Assembly: GCA_002376235.1 (NCBI GenBank)
Contig: DFNX01000013.1
Coordinates: 155,521-219,520, forward strand
Direction of reading: 5' to 3'
DNA from: Neorhizobium sp. UBA3556
Lineage (GTDB): Bacteria; Pseudomonadota; Alphaproteobacteria; Rhizobiales; Rhizobiaceae
DNA length: 64,000 bases
Positions 27,956-36,250 of this stretch are shown here, piece after piece. The notes beneath the pieces are model-generated. The model searched no databases. It saw only the letters and a program-made list of their open reading frames with translations, and was not told the origin of the DNA. The position numbers were made by a program, and so were the translations under genes. The stretch's first letter is position 1. Every line of letters begins with the position of its first letter.

Positions 27956-30679
27956 CTAAGCCACCAGAGCCTTGAAGGTTCCGCTCTCCTGTTCAAGCGT
28001 CTCGTATGAGCCCTCTTCGAGGATCGCACCTCCGTCAAACATGACAACCTTGTCAAACAAACGTGACAAGGAGATATTTGACAGGACCCAGATTACAGCT
28101 GGATCATTCTCTTGTTGACCCAGAAATGCAAGTACGTTTTGAACAATTTCCTCCTGGGTGTGCTTTTCGAGCCCCGGAAGCGGTTTGTTGAATACGTAAT
28201 AATCGGAGCGCCTAATTAACGCGCGAGCAAGATTAAGCTTTCGCCTTTGTATCGGTGTGAGACGGCGGCCGCCGGCGCCAATATCGTAATCAAGGCCGGC
28301 TTTTAGCAGTTGATTGGCAAAACCTAGCTCGCGCGAGACGCTGGCCGCCAGGGTGCGAAGTTCAACGATGCCATCTGCATTGCTGTTGCTCAGTTTTCCG
28401 AAAACGATGTTTTCGCGCAACGTCGCGACGGAAACATATTTGTCGGGGTCATAGCGCTCGATGAGTTCCCTCAGGTGAGACGGCAGTTCGGTATAGAAGA
28501 GTTCGCGCGAGCCGACGATCTTGTCCTGCAATTCGGTTGTCAGAATACCAAGTCGGTATCGGGGCTCGATATATTCCAGCGTCAGTCGAATGAAGGCCTT
28601 GTCGGCGCCGGATAGGCGGAAATTGACCGGCTTGGGTTCGTTTTTCCGCTGCAGCAGGCTCTGGTAGTAGCTGATGTCTTCGGCCGATAGCGTCGTGACC
28701 TGCCGGAAGAAGGGGTGGTCTGCCGGGAGGCCGCCAAAAATCTCAACGAGGTTCCTCGCGACCGTGCGTCCCATTTCGACGAACGGGCGTTGCAGCCCCA
28801 CCTTGTTGAGAGCGGTGTAGAAATGCTCGCTGGACAGTAACTCGTTATCCGGCGTCAGGGGGGCCAGTGTCGCGCCGAAGAGCAGGTTTTCGGCAACGGT
28901 TGCCTGGGAGTTATATCCGTCTGGCTCGAAAGGTATGACGAGAGATTCCATGCCCAGTTCGTTCATCCGCGCGCGCAGAGCGTGGCGCATCTCAACGACC
29001 TGTGCGGCAAATCCTGGATCCTCTTCCGGATTGATTGTCGAATGGAGCGCAAGTTCGAGCACATCGTCGGTCAATTGCACCGCATCGAGCGCAGCCAGAA
29101 GCGATTTCTGCAGATCCTCCTTGGCGCCATTGCCAAGTGCGGCATAGCTGTAGTCCACCCAGCCGGCTCGAATATCGAGATGGGGATTGCCCGCTTTTCG
29201 GGCTTCACGGATCTCCCAGATCCGTTGTCGCAGCTCTTTTCCTTCATAGTCGTGCCGTTTAACCGGAGCGTGCTTCAGGCCGTAGAGAAGATTATCCTTC
29301 AGGCTTCCGTGGAAGAAATAGCTGTCGGTGGAGACGTAGGAGATGTGACGTCCGGTAACAGATTCCGGAAGTTCCCTTATATCCTCGTCGCCAAGGCAGA
29401 TTCGGCCGCTCGACGGCCATGAAAGCCGTCCGAAGGCTTCCGCCATCGCCTCTGCACCTCGGCCCGTATGGTCGACCAGAGCAACCGTCTGGCCGCGGTC
29501 GATCTTCAGTGTGACGTGATCGACGACCTTCGCACCGCTGTCATCGTTGAGGGAGACGGAAACGGCCTGCAATGTTTCGCTGCGATGCTTGGCCGATGCG
29601 GGTGTCAGCGTATGGATAGCTGGATTGATAAGGTCCTCGACTTCGAAGTTTTCGAAAACCTGCTCGTACTTCACCTGCACGTCCTGGCGCGCCTGATCCC
29701 AGTCGATCAGTTCCTTCAATGGGCCGGGCAGATCCTTGTAGGCGTTGATAACGGCCACAAGCTGACCGACATCGAGCGTACCGCGCAATGTCAGGTAACC
29801 GCCGATGAGATAGAACAGGAAGGGTGTCACCTGCGACAGGAAGTTGTTGAGGAATTTGACCAGGAACTTCCACTGATAAAGATCGTAGCGGATGCGATAG
29901 ATTTCGCCCAGGCGGCTTGCAACATCTGCGCGCTCGAAGTTCGACGTATCGTAGGCGTGGATCGTGCCCAGCCCCTCGACGACTTCATTCACCTTGCCAG
30001 CCAGTCGCCGCGCCGTGATCTGCCGCTGCCGTCCCAGCTCGATCAGCCTGCGCCGCATTTTCGGTATGATGATGACCTGGATAGCGACCATGAAAGCCGC
30101 GACCATACCGAGCCAGAAATTCTGCAGGATGATGAAGAACAGTGCCGCCAGCGCCTGGCCGCCCAGAAGTGCGGGCTGGACGAAGGCATCCCCTGTGAAG
30201 CCGCCGAACGGCTCCACCTCGTCCTTGATCATGCTGGCAATCTCGGCGCCGTTCAAGCTTTTGGCATGACGGGGCGGAAAACGCAGAACCCGATCTACGA
30301 GTTCGAAGCGGATGCGGCGCAGCAGGCGCTCGCCGAGACGGCCTTTATAGGTATTTATATAATACTTGAATGCGCCGTTGATGATCACCAGCAGCAGGAA
30401 CACGACACTGAGTGCAACAAGTGTTTGCATGCGGTCGAGCGGAAAACCGTCGAATCCGAACGTGTAGTCGGTGAAAGGAACGGTGAGCGAGAAATCCAGA
30501 AAATTCTGGGTGACACTTAGGTCTTCAAAGCCCTGGCCTTGGATCGGCCCGTTGATGATCTGTTTCGGCAGATCGAAGGCAAGGAAATATGGGATCATCG
30601 ACAAGGCGACAATCAGCAGAATGAAGACCTGCTGCGGTCTTGTATGTGTCCAGATATAACGTAGCAGCGTCTTCTGCAT
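27956..30679 (-). CDS. ABC exporter-like membrane protein with degenerate, internally repeated ATPase domain
   Basis: A 907-residue protein. Residues 1-340 are an ABC type-1 exporter membrane domain (helices near 18-36, 85-103, 170-205 and 275-300; GTIHAYDTSNFERADVASRL is a typical coupling region). The nucleotide-binding part is abnormal. Walker A is replaced by LVDHTGRGAEAMAEA (about 401-415) with no GKS/T. The signature is GAGGRRLTPIQRRKLNLARA (801-820). Walker B reads YYVFNKPLPGLE (827-838), lacking the Asp-Glu. The H-loop is VLSNIS, without His. Three copies of an x-loop-like segment occur: SLKDNLLYG (459-467), TVAENLLFG (594-602) and TLRENIVFG (753-761). It is an intact gene, not a pseudogene, and precedes a cyclic-nucleotide-binding gene. 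Transported substrate unknown. Confidence 0.85.
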   Translation of the reverse strand: MQKTLLRYIWTHTRPQQVFILLIVALSMIPYFLAFDLPKQIINGPIQGQGFEDLSVTQNFLDFSLTVPFTDYTFGFDGFPLDRMQTLVALSVVFLLLVIINGAFKYYINTYKGRLGERLLRRIRFELVDRVLRFPPRHAKSLNGAEIASMIKDEVEPFGGFTGDAFVQPALLGGQALAALFFIILQNFWLGMVAAFMVAIQVIIIPKMRRRLIELGRQRQITARRLAGKVNEVVEGLGTIHAYDTSNFERADVASRLGEIYRIRYDLYQWKFLVKFLNNFLSQVTPFLFYLIGGYLTLRGTLDVGQLVAVINAYKDLPGPLKELIDWDQARQDVQVKYEQVFENFEVEDLINPAIHTLTPASAKHRSETLQAVSVSLNDDSGAKVVDHVTLKIDRGQTVALVDHTGRGAEAMAEAFGRLSWPSSGRICLGDEDIRELPESVTGRHISYVSTDSYFFHGSLKDNLLYGLKHAPVKRHDYEGKELRQRIWEIREARKAGNPHLDIRAGWVDYSYAALGNGAKEDLQKSLLAALDAVQLTDDVLELALHSTINPEEDPGFAAQVVEMRHALRARMNELGMESLVIPFEPDGYNSQATVAENLLFGATLAPLTPDNELLSSEHFYTALNKVGLQRPFVEMGRTVARNLVEIFGGLPADHPFFRQVTTLSAEDISYYQSLLQRKNEPKPVNFRLSGADKAFIRLTLEYIEPRYRLGILTTELQDKIVGSRELFYTELPSHLRELIERYDPDKYVSVATLRENIVFGKLSNSNADGIVELRTLAASVSRELGFANQLLKAGLDYDIGAGGRRLTPIQRRKLNLARALIRRSDYYVFNKPLPGLEKHTQEEIVQNVLAFLGQQENDPAVIWVLSNISLSRLFDKVVMFDGGAILEEGSYETLEQESGTFKALVA

Positions 30680-30949
30680 ATGCTTTCACCAAAGCGGCAG
30701 CGTTATCAACTCGGGTATCGGATAAGCTGCATCCGGCATTGTATAGCCTGTCTTCCGAGTTTTAACGAGTGCTCATCCATTCGCTGCCCTTGCCGGAGCA
30801 AAGATTGATTCCCGCCGGAAAATGAGCGTAGCCAGCACCCACTGCGACAAATTGGCATCTCGTGTCGGCAGGCGCGCCATTCAAGATCGGTCGGGAATTA
30901 TTCTGTCGGTGTTGCAGTTCGGCTTTACAGCCGGATGCAGGAACCGCTT

Positions 30950-31669
30950 CTAGGTCTCCTTGCGCAGGAAGCGTGGGAGGAGAAGCATGGCTGCGAAAGA
31001 CATGATCGCGAGAGAAAACCAGGTCATTGCATAGACAAGGTGGCTGTTGCGGAACTGTATGACTGTCAGACCACCGACTGGATAGCCGCCGGTATTCGCC
31101 ATTGTATCGGCATCGATGAAATACGGCGCGAGATTGGCAAGCCCCTTGTTCTCCCCGATCGCCTGCACGTCGCGGGAATACCAATTGCCCGCCGATGGAT
31201 TGTTGCTCCGGAGAAATGCCCCTTCAGGTTCGGAAAGACGCAGCAATCCGGTCACGGTCGTCTCGCCCTGGGGCTGCCCCTCCGCCCGGGATGCCGGATC
31301 ACGCCGGTCCGGCGGTACGAAGCCTCGATTGATCAGGACGGTTCTGCCGTCAGTCTGGGCGAGCGGCGTGACGACCCAGAAGCCCGGGCCTCTCTCCGTT
31401 ACGGCCTGAACGAGGGTTTCGCCGGAATTGTCGAAGGTTCCGCTCAGCGTCACATGTCGATATTCTGCATCTGTGGGCGTTGTCGCCGACCATTCGGCGT
31501 CGCTCGGTGGCGCAACCGCTTCGGCATGCACACGTGCGTCCACGCGGGCAATCAGGTCAAGCTTCCAGAAAAGCCGCTGCACCTGCCAACTGCCGAGTGC
31601 GGTAAAGACGAGAGCCGTAAAAAGCAGAAACGCCCGAAAGCCAAGATAAGATTTCACGGGCGTTTCCAT
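30950..31669 (-). CDS. SURF1 family oxidase assembly protein
   Basis: A 239-residue membrane protein with an N-terminal helix (GFRAFLLFTALVFTALGSWQ) and a C-terminal helix (LVYAMTWFSLAIMSFAAMLL), the two-helix layout of SURF1/Shy1. Motifs include LGSWQVQRLFWKLDLI, the VLINRGFVP strand and the terminal FRNSHLVYAMTWFSLA. SURF1 proteins help insert heme into haem-copper oxidases. It follows cyoABCD on the same strand, 59 bases after cyoD, as in other rhizobia, so it probably matures this quinol oxidase. The 270 bases between it and the ABC gene at 27956-30679 show no strong terminator. Confidence 0.92.
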   Translation of the reverse strand: METPVKSYLGFRAFLLFTALVFTALGSWQVQRLFWKLDLIARVDARVHAEAVAPPSDAEWSATTPTDAEYRHVTLSGTFDNSGETLVQAVTERGPGFWVVTPLAQTDGRTVLINRGFVPPDRRDPASRAEGQPQGETTVTGLLRLSEPEGAFLRSNNPSAGNWYSRDVQAIGENKGLANLAPYFIDADTMANTGGYPVGGLTVIQFRNSHLVYAMTWFSLAIMSFAAMLLLPRFLRKET

Positions 31670-31728
31670 TTCTCAAAATTTGTATGCCAGTCCGTCAGGC
31701 CTGGGTCGATGTAGTCTCAAGAACAAGC

Positions 31729-32130
31729 TTAAGGCAAGTTCTTCATCATCTCCGGCGACATGACCATCATGTTCGTGTTGAGATGGTGCATGACCCAAAG
31801 CGAACCGACCAGGGCGATCGCCACGATGATGACCGTGAAGATCAGCGCCATCATCGTCCAGCCGCCTTCCGACTTGGTGTTCATGTGCAGGAAGTAGACC
31901 ATGTGGACGACGATCTGAACGGCGCCGATGATCATGATGGCTGCAACCGTGGCAACCTTGCTGTCGAGCACATCACCCATGACCAGCCAGAACGGAATGG
32001 CCGTCAGGATCACCGACAGGATGAAACCCGTCACGTAGCTCTTGAAGGAACCATGTCCGGCTTCGTGGCCATGGCTATGGCCGTGATGGGCTTCGTGTGC
32101 ATCTTCGTGTGAGGTGGAGTTGGTGGTCAT
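31729..32130 (-). CDS. cyoD: Cytochrome bo3 ubiquinol oxidase subunit IV
   Basis: A 133-residue subunit with a His-rich N-terminus (HEDAHEAHHGHSHGHEAGH) longer and more histidine-rich than in E. coli, then three membrane helices (SYVTGFILSVILTAIPFWLV; VATVAAIMIIGAVQIVVHMV; MMALIFTVIIVAIALVGSLW). CyoD assists assembly of the CuB centre in subunit I. ATG 32130 overlaps the cyoC stop by four bases; the frame is open further upstream but only as a shadow of cyoC. The poly-His stretch might bind copper or another metal, which is speculative. Confidence 0.95.
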   Translation of the reverse strand: MTTNSTSHEDAHEAHHGHSHGHEAGHGSFKSYVTGFILSVILTAIPFWLVMGDVLDSKVATVAAIMIIGAVQIVVHMVYFLHMNTKSEGGWTMMALIFTVIIVAIALVGSLWVMHHLNTNMMVMSPEMMKNLP

Positions 32131-32753
32131 CCGACGACTCCCATGAGATAGACGACAGAGAAAACACCGATCCAGACGACGTCGAGGAAATGCCAGAACA
32201 TCGAAAGGCACATCAGGCGGCGGCGGTTTTCGTGGATCAGGCCGTGCTTGGACACCTGCACCATCAGCGTCACCAGCCAGATGATGCCGAAGGTGACGTG
32301 CAGACCGTGCGTTCCAACCAGCGTGAAGAAGGCCGACAGGAAGGCGGAACGCTGCGGCGTGGCGCCTTCAGCAATCATGTGATGGAACTCATAGAGTTCG
32401 ATACCCAGGAAGGCGAGCCCGAACAGACCGGTAATACCGAGCCAGAACAGGGTTTCCTGCTTGGCGCCGCGTTCCATCTGCAGCATGGCGAAGCCGTAGG
32501 TGATCGACGAGAAGAGCAGCATGGCGGTATTGATCGCCACGAGCTTAAGGTCGAACAGGTCGGCCGGGGCCGGGCCGGCCGCATAATTGCGGCCGAGAAC
32601 GGCATAGGTGGCAAACAGCGTTGCGAAGATGAGGCAGTCGCTCATCAGGTACAGCCAGAACCCGAGGTTCGTGCTGCCTTCCGGATGGTGGTCTTCCTCG
32701 AGATAGAACTGCGGCTTTTCCGCAGATTGGCTCTGAATATTGCTCATTGTCAC
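32127..32753 (-). CDS. cyoC: Cytochrome bo3 ubiquinol oxidase subunit III
   Basis: A 208-residue five-helix protein of the haem-copper oxidase subunit III family. Visible family features are [57 protein letters not shown] (conserved THGLHV) and [19 protein letters not shown] (WHFLDVVW). It stabilises subunit I in the inner membrane. ATGA overlaps link it to cyoB (32750-32753) and cyoD (32127-32130). Confidence 0.97.
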   Translation of the reverse strand: MTMSNIQSQSAEKPQFYLEEDHHPEGSTNLGFWLYLMSDCLIFATLFATYAVLGRNYAAGPAPADLFDLKLVAINTAMLLFSSITYGFAMLQMERGAKQETLFWLGITGLFGLAFLGIELYEFHHMIAEGATPQRSAFLSAFFTLVGTHGLHVTFGIIWLVTLMVQVSKHGLIHENRRRLMCLSMFWHFLDVVWIGVFSVVYLMGVVG

Positions 32754-34753
32754 ACCTGCTTCGCCAGCAGTTCCGTACGCTTTCCTTCTTCCGTGGAAAC
32801 GGTTTCCGCCGGAATATAGTAGTCACGCTTGTAGTTGAAGGTATGGCCGATCGCGACTGCGATGATGGCGACGAAGGATACTGCTGCCAGCCACCACATG
32901 TACCAGATAAGGCCGAATGCCAGGGCAATGTTGAGAGCAGCCAGGATTGCACCCGTGCCGGTGTTCTTCGGCATGTGGATCGGCTTGAATCCCTGAAGCG
33001 GACGCGAGTAACCACGGTTCTTCATGTCATACCAGCTGTCGTGATCATGCACGACCGGGGTGAAGGCGAAGTTGTATTCCGGCGGCGGCGAGGACGTCGA
33101 CCATTCCAGAGTACGGCCATGCCACGGGTCGCCGCTCTCATCCTTGAGTTCCTCGCGCTTGATGTAGCTGACGACGAGCTGAATGACGAAGGACAGGATG
33201 CCGATGGCGATCATACCGGCGCCGACGGCTGCGATGATGAACCAGATCTGCAGCGACGGATCGTCGAACTGCGACATGCGTCGGGTAACGCCCATCAGAC
33301 CGAGAACGTAGAGCGGCATGAAGGCGAAGTAGAAGCCGACGAACCAGAACCAGAAGCTCATCTTGCCCCAGAAGGGATCGAGCTTGTAGCCGAAGGCCTT
33401 CGGGAACCAGTAGGTAACGCCGGCCATCAGGCCGAACAGCACGCCGCCTATGATCACGTTATGGAAGTGGGCGACCAGGAACAGCGAGTTGTGCAGCACG
33501 AAGTCTGCCGGCGGAACTGCCAGCATGACGCCGGTCATGCCACCGATGACGAAGGTCACCATGAAGCCGATCGTCCAGAGCATCGGAACCTCGTAACGGA
33601 CCCGGCCTCGGTAGATCGTGAACAGCCAGTTGAAGATCTTCGCACCCGTCGGGATCGAAATGATCATCGTGGTAATGCCGAAGAAGGCATTGACCGAAGC
33701 GCCTGAACCCATGGTGAAGAAGTGGTGCAGCCAGACGATGTACGACAGGACCATGATCACGCAGGTGGCGTAGACCATCGAGGCGTAGCCGAACAGGCGC
33801 TTGCCGGAGAAGGTGGCAACGACTTCCGAGAAGATGCCGAAGGCCGGCAGAACCAGGATGTAGACTTCCGGATGGCCCCAGATCCAGATGAGGTTGATGT
33901 ACATCATCGGGTTGCCGCCGAGATCGTTCGTGAAGAAATTCGTACCGACATAGCGGTCGAGCGACAACAGAACGAGGGTAGCGGTCAGGATCGGGAACGT
34001 GGCGACGATCAGGATGTTGGTGCAGAGCGAAGTCCAGGTGAAGACAGGCATCTTCATGAAGGACATGCCCGGTGCGCGCATCTTGACGATCGTGCAGATC
34101 AGGTTGATGCCTGAAAGTGTCGTGCCGACGCCGGCGACCTGAAGACCCCAGATATAATAGTCGACACCGACGCCCGGACTGTAGTCTGCGCCTGAAAGCG
34201 GCGGATAGGCCAGCCAGCCGGTCTTGGCGAATTCGCCGACGAACAGCGAGATCATGATGATGATCGCGCCGGCAGTGGTCATCCAGAACGAGAAGTTGTT
34301 GAGGAACGGGAAGGAAACGTCGCGGGCGCCGATCTGCAGCGGCACGACATAGTTCATGAAACCCGTCACGAAAGGCATCGCGACGAAGAAGATCATGATC
34401 ACGCCGTGGGCGGTGAAGACCTGGTCGTAATGGTGCGGCGGCAGATAGCCTTCCGAACCGTTGAACGCGATGGCCTGCTGGATACGCATCATGATGGCGT
34501 CCGAGAAGCCGCGCAGCAGCATCACGATCGCTAGAATGATGTACATGATGCCGATCTTCTTGTGGTCGATACTGGTAATCCAGTCGTGCCACAGCGGCCC
34601 CCACCACTTCATGTAGGTGATGAGACACAACAGCGCGATTCCACCGAGGGCCACGGCAGAGAAAGTCGCGACGAGGATGGGCTCGTGATAGGGGATCGAT
34701 TCGAGGGTCAACCGACCGAAGATAAACTTCAGGAGGTCTGGATCAGAAAACAT
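32750..34753 (-). CDS. cyoB: Cytochrome bo3 ubiquinol oxidase subunit I
   Basis: Catalytic subunit, 667 residues. It reduces O2 to water at the haem-CuB site using electrons from ubiquinol and pumps protons. The key ligands are visible: [15 protein letters not shown] (low-spin haem His), [16 protein letters not shown] (His-Tyr crosslink and CuB ligand), WLHHFFTMG (CuB His pair) and [11 protein letters not shown] (haem His residues). About 15 helices are expected, as in E. coli CyoB (663 residues). It lies 44 bases after cyoA. Confidence 0.98.
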   Translation of the reverse strand: MFSDPDLLKFIFGRLTLESIPYHEPILVATFSAVALGGIALLCLITYMKWWGPLWHDWITSIDHKKIGIMYIILAIVMLLRGFSDAIMMRIQQAIAFNGSEGYLPPHHYDQVFTAHGVIMIFFVAMPFVTGFMNYVVPLQIGARDVSFPFLNNFSFWMTTAGAIIIMISLFVGEFAKTGWLAYPPLSGADYSPGVGVDYYIWGLQVAGVGTTLSGINLICTIVKMRAPGMSFMKMPVFTWTSLCTNILIVATFPILTATLVLLSLDRYVGTNFFTNDLGGNPMMYINLIWIWGHPEVYILVLPAFGIFSEVVATFSGKRLFGYASMVYATCVIMVLSYIVWLHHFFTMGSGASVNAFFGITTMIISIPTGAKIFNWLFTIYRGRVRYEVPMLWTIGFMVTFVIGGMTGVMLAVPPADFVLHNSLFLVAHFHNVIIGGVLFGLMAGVTYWFPKAFGYKLDPFWGKMSFWFWFVGFYFAFMPLYVLGLMGVTRRMSQFDDPSLQIWFIIAAVGAGMIAIGILSFVIQLVVSYIKREELKDESGDPWHGRTLEWSTSSPPPEYNFAFTPVVHDHDSWYDMKNRGYSRPLQGFKPIHMPKNTGTGAILAALNIALAFGLIWYMWWLAAVSFVAIIAVAIGHTFNYKRDYYIPAETVSTEEGKRTELLAKQV

Positions 34754-34797
34754 GGGGCAACCCGTTCATTGATGTCGTACGACGCAAAGCGCCAGGT

Positions 34798-35934
34798 TTA
34801 ATTGTTGTTTAGCTGGGCCGGCGCCGGCCCTTCAGTGTTCGTTTCAGGCGTCGAATGAGCGCCTTCATGCGGAGCGGTATCGCTCTTGGCCGGCTGACCG
34901 GAAGCCGGGACAGTAGCATTCATGGCTGCCGGCACGGGGCCGTGTCCGGCAGAATAATGCTCCTCATGGCGATTGTCGTAGCGCAGCTTCTCGCGGTTTT
35001 CGTGGCTCTCGACGCCGCCGCCGCCCATCGTATCGATATGCATCATCTCGTTCATGCACATCCGGCCTTCTTCGGCACACATGTTGAGGACGCGCTGATA
35101 AAGACCGTCGGCAACCGTGGCGAAATAGCGGACCGGTTCGCGCTCGCTCGGCTTTTCAAGCTTGAGGTACGCATCCTGGTTAAGCGCGGTGCCATTCTGC
35201 TTGACGCGGGCGATCCAGCCGTCGAAGCCTTCCTGGTTCACGCTGTGGAACTTGAAGCGCATATGCGAGAAACCTGCGCCGCTGTAGTTGGCGGAGAAGC
35301 CGTCGAAGACGCCTTCCTTATTGATGACCGCGTGCAGCTTGGTCTCCATTCCAGGCATGGCGTAGATCATGCCCGCAAGCGCCGGAACGTAGAACGAGTT
35401 CATCACCGACGATGCTGTGATCTTGAAGGTAATCGGACGGTCGATCGGCGCGGCCATCTCGTTGACGGTGGCGATGCCATATTCCGGATAGAAGAACAGC
35501 CACTTCCAGTCGAGTGCCACGACTTCCACTTCCAGCGGCTTGGTGCCCTCTGGAATGGTTCTTTCCGCGTCGATGCGATCGAGAGGGCGGAACGGGTCGA
35601 GCTTGTGGGTGCTGATCCAGGTGATCGCGCCGAGCGCGATGATGATAGCCAGCGGTGCCGCCCAGATCACTACCTCGAGACGTGTCGAGTGGTGCCACTC
35701 AGGGTCGTACTTGGCCTTGGTGTTCGAGTGGCGATAGTGCCACGCGAAATACAAGGTCAAGAACAAGACCGGGACGATGATCAGCAGCATCAGCACTGTC
35801 GACACGACGATAAGGTCGGCCTGCTGCTGAGCGATATCGCCCGACGGAGACATGACCACCAGGTCACAGCCCGCCATGAATGGGAGGATAAGTAGGAGGG
35901 AAAGCTGGCAAAGACGCCTTACGATTGGGGACAT
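34798..35934 (-). CDS. cyoA: Cytochrome bo3 ubiquinol oxidase subunit II (lipoprotein)
   Basis: A 378-residue subunit. A lipoprotein signal ends LILPFMAGC (lipid-modified Cys23), followed by two membrane helices and a periplasmic cupredoxin domain. The CuA-binding cysteines of cytochrome c oxidases are missing, as expected for a quinol oxidase. VVALDWKWLFFYPEYGIATV and FYVPALAGMIYAMPGMET are family signatures. The C-terminal ~70 residues are a low-complexity Gly/His/Pro/Thr tail not found in E. coli. ATG 35934 gives the normal signal peptide; a TTG start 12 bases upstream is possible. It is the first gene of cyoABCD-surf1. Confidence 0.95.
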   Translation of the reverse strand: MSPIVRRLCQLSLLLILPFMAGCDLVVMSPSGDIAQQQADLIVVSTVLMLLIIVPVLFLTLYFAWHYRHSNTKAKYDPEWHHSTRLEVVIWAAPLAIIIALGAITWISTHKLDPFRPLDRIDAERTIPEGTKPLEVEVVALDWKWLFFYPEYGIATVNEMAAPIDRPITFKITASSVMNSFYVPALAGMIYAMPGMETKLHAVINKEGVFDGFSANYSGAGFSHMRFKFHSVNQEGFDGWIARVKQNGTALNQDAYLKLEKPSEREPVRYFATVADGLYQRVLNMCAEEGRMCMNEMMHIDTMGGGGVESHENREKLRYDNRHEEHYSAGHGPVPAAMNATVPASGQPAKSDTAPHEGAHSTPETNTEGPAPAQLNNN

Positions 35935-36250
35935 TGATCTGCTCAAATTTGCTTTTTATCTAGTTCGCCTATCGGAGCGTAGCCCCGATCTCCATGAGGT
36001 GTTTCGTCGCAGTGCTACATTTTCTCGCACCACAAACCACCACCTGCTCCACTTGGTGGAGGGCGGCCCTGCGGCGCGCAATCTAGACCATAAACTTGAC
36101 GGAAGACAGGGGTCTTGGGTTGTGATGCAGACGATTGTGGCGGAATTTGCCATTTTTCGTATATTCACAAATTCTCAGTCAAAATCTTGATTGACAGCAA
36201 GTTCGGCCAACATACTCATTGTTGCAATGACGCGAAGGAGGACGTTAGTC
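35935..36250. other. Divergent intergenic region between cyoA and the MHS transporter gene
   Basis: 316 bases without a gene. They must hold the cyo promoter (minus) and the transporter promoter (plus). A 6-bp inverted repeat CTCCAC-TTG-GTGGAG (36047-36061) lies near the centre beside a C-rich CACCACAAACCACCACC, and could be an operator. I find no full FNR-type TTGAT-N4-ATCAA site. No small ORF with a good ribosome binding site is visible. Confidence 0.4.
36191..36218 (+). promoter_or_regulatory. Candidate sigma-70-type promoter of the MHS transporter gene
   Basis: TTGACA at 36191-36196 matches the -35 consensus exactly. TACTCA at 36213-36218, 16 bases on, is a weak -10. The ATG at 36251 lies 32 bases downstream, with GGAGG at 36236-36240 between. 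The placement is plausible but the -10 is poor. Confidence 0.3.

Noticed and set aside
29468..30520. Plus-strand open frame (350 codons) opposite the degenerate ABC gene
   Set aside because: Considered because the ABC ATPase motifs are abnormal, but the minus frame contains a normal exporter membrane domain over the same stretch, so the plus frame is not a gene.
27956..30679. Pseudogene interpretation of the degenerate ABC protein
   Set aside because: The frame is open over 907 codons with a normal start region and C-terminal NBD-like end; motif loss is by substitution, not by frameshift or stop.
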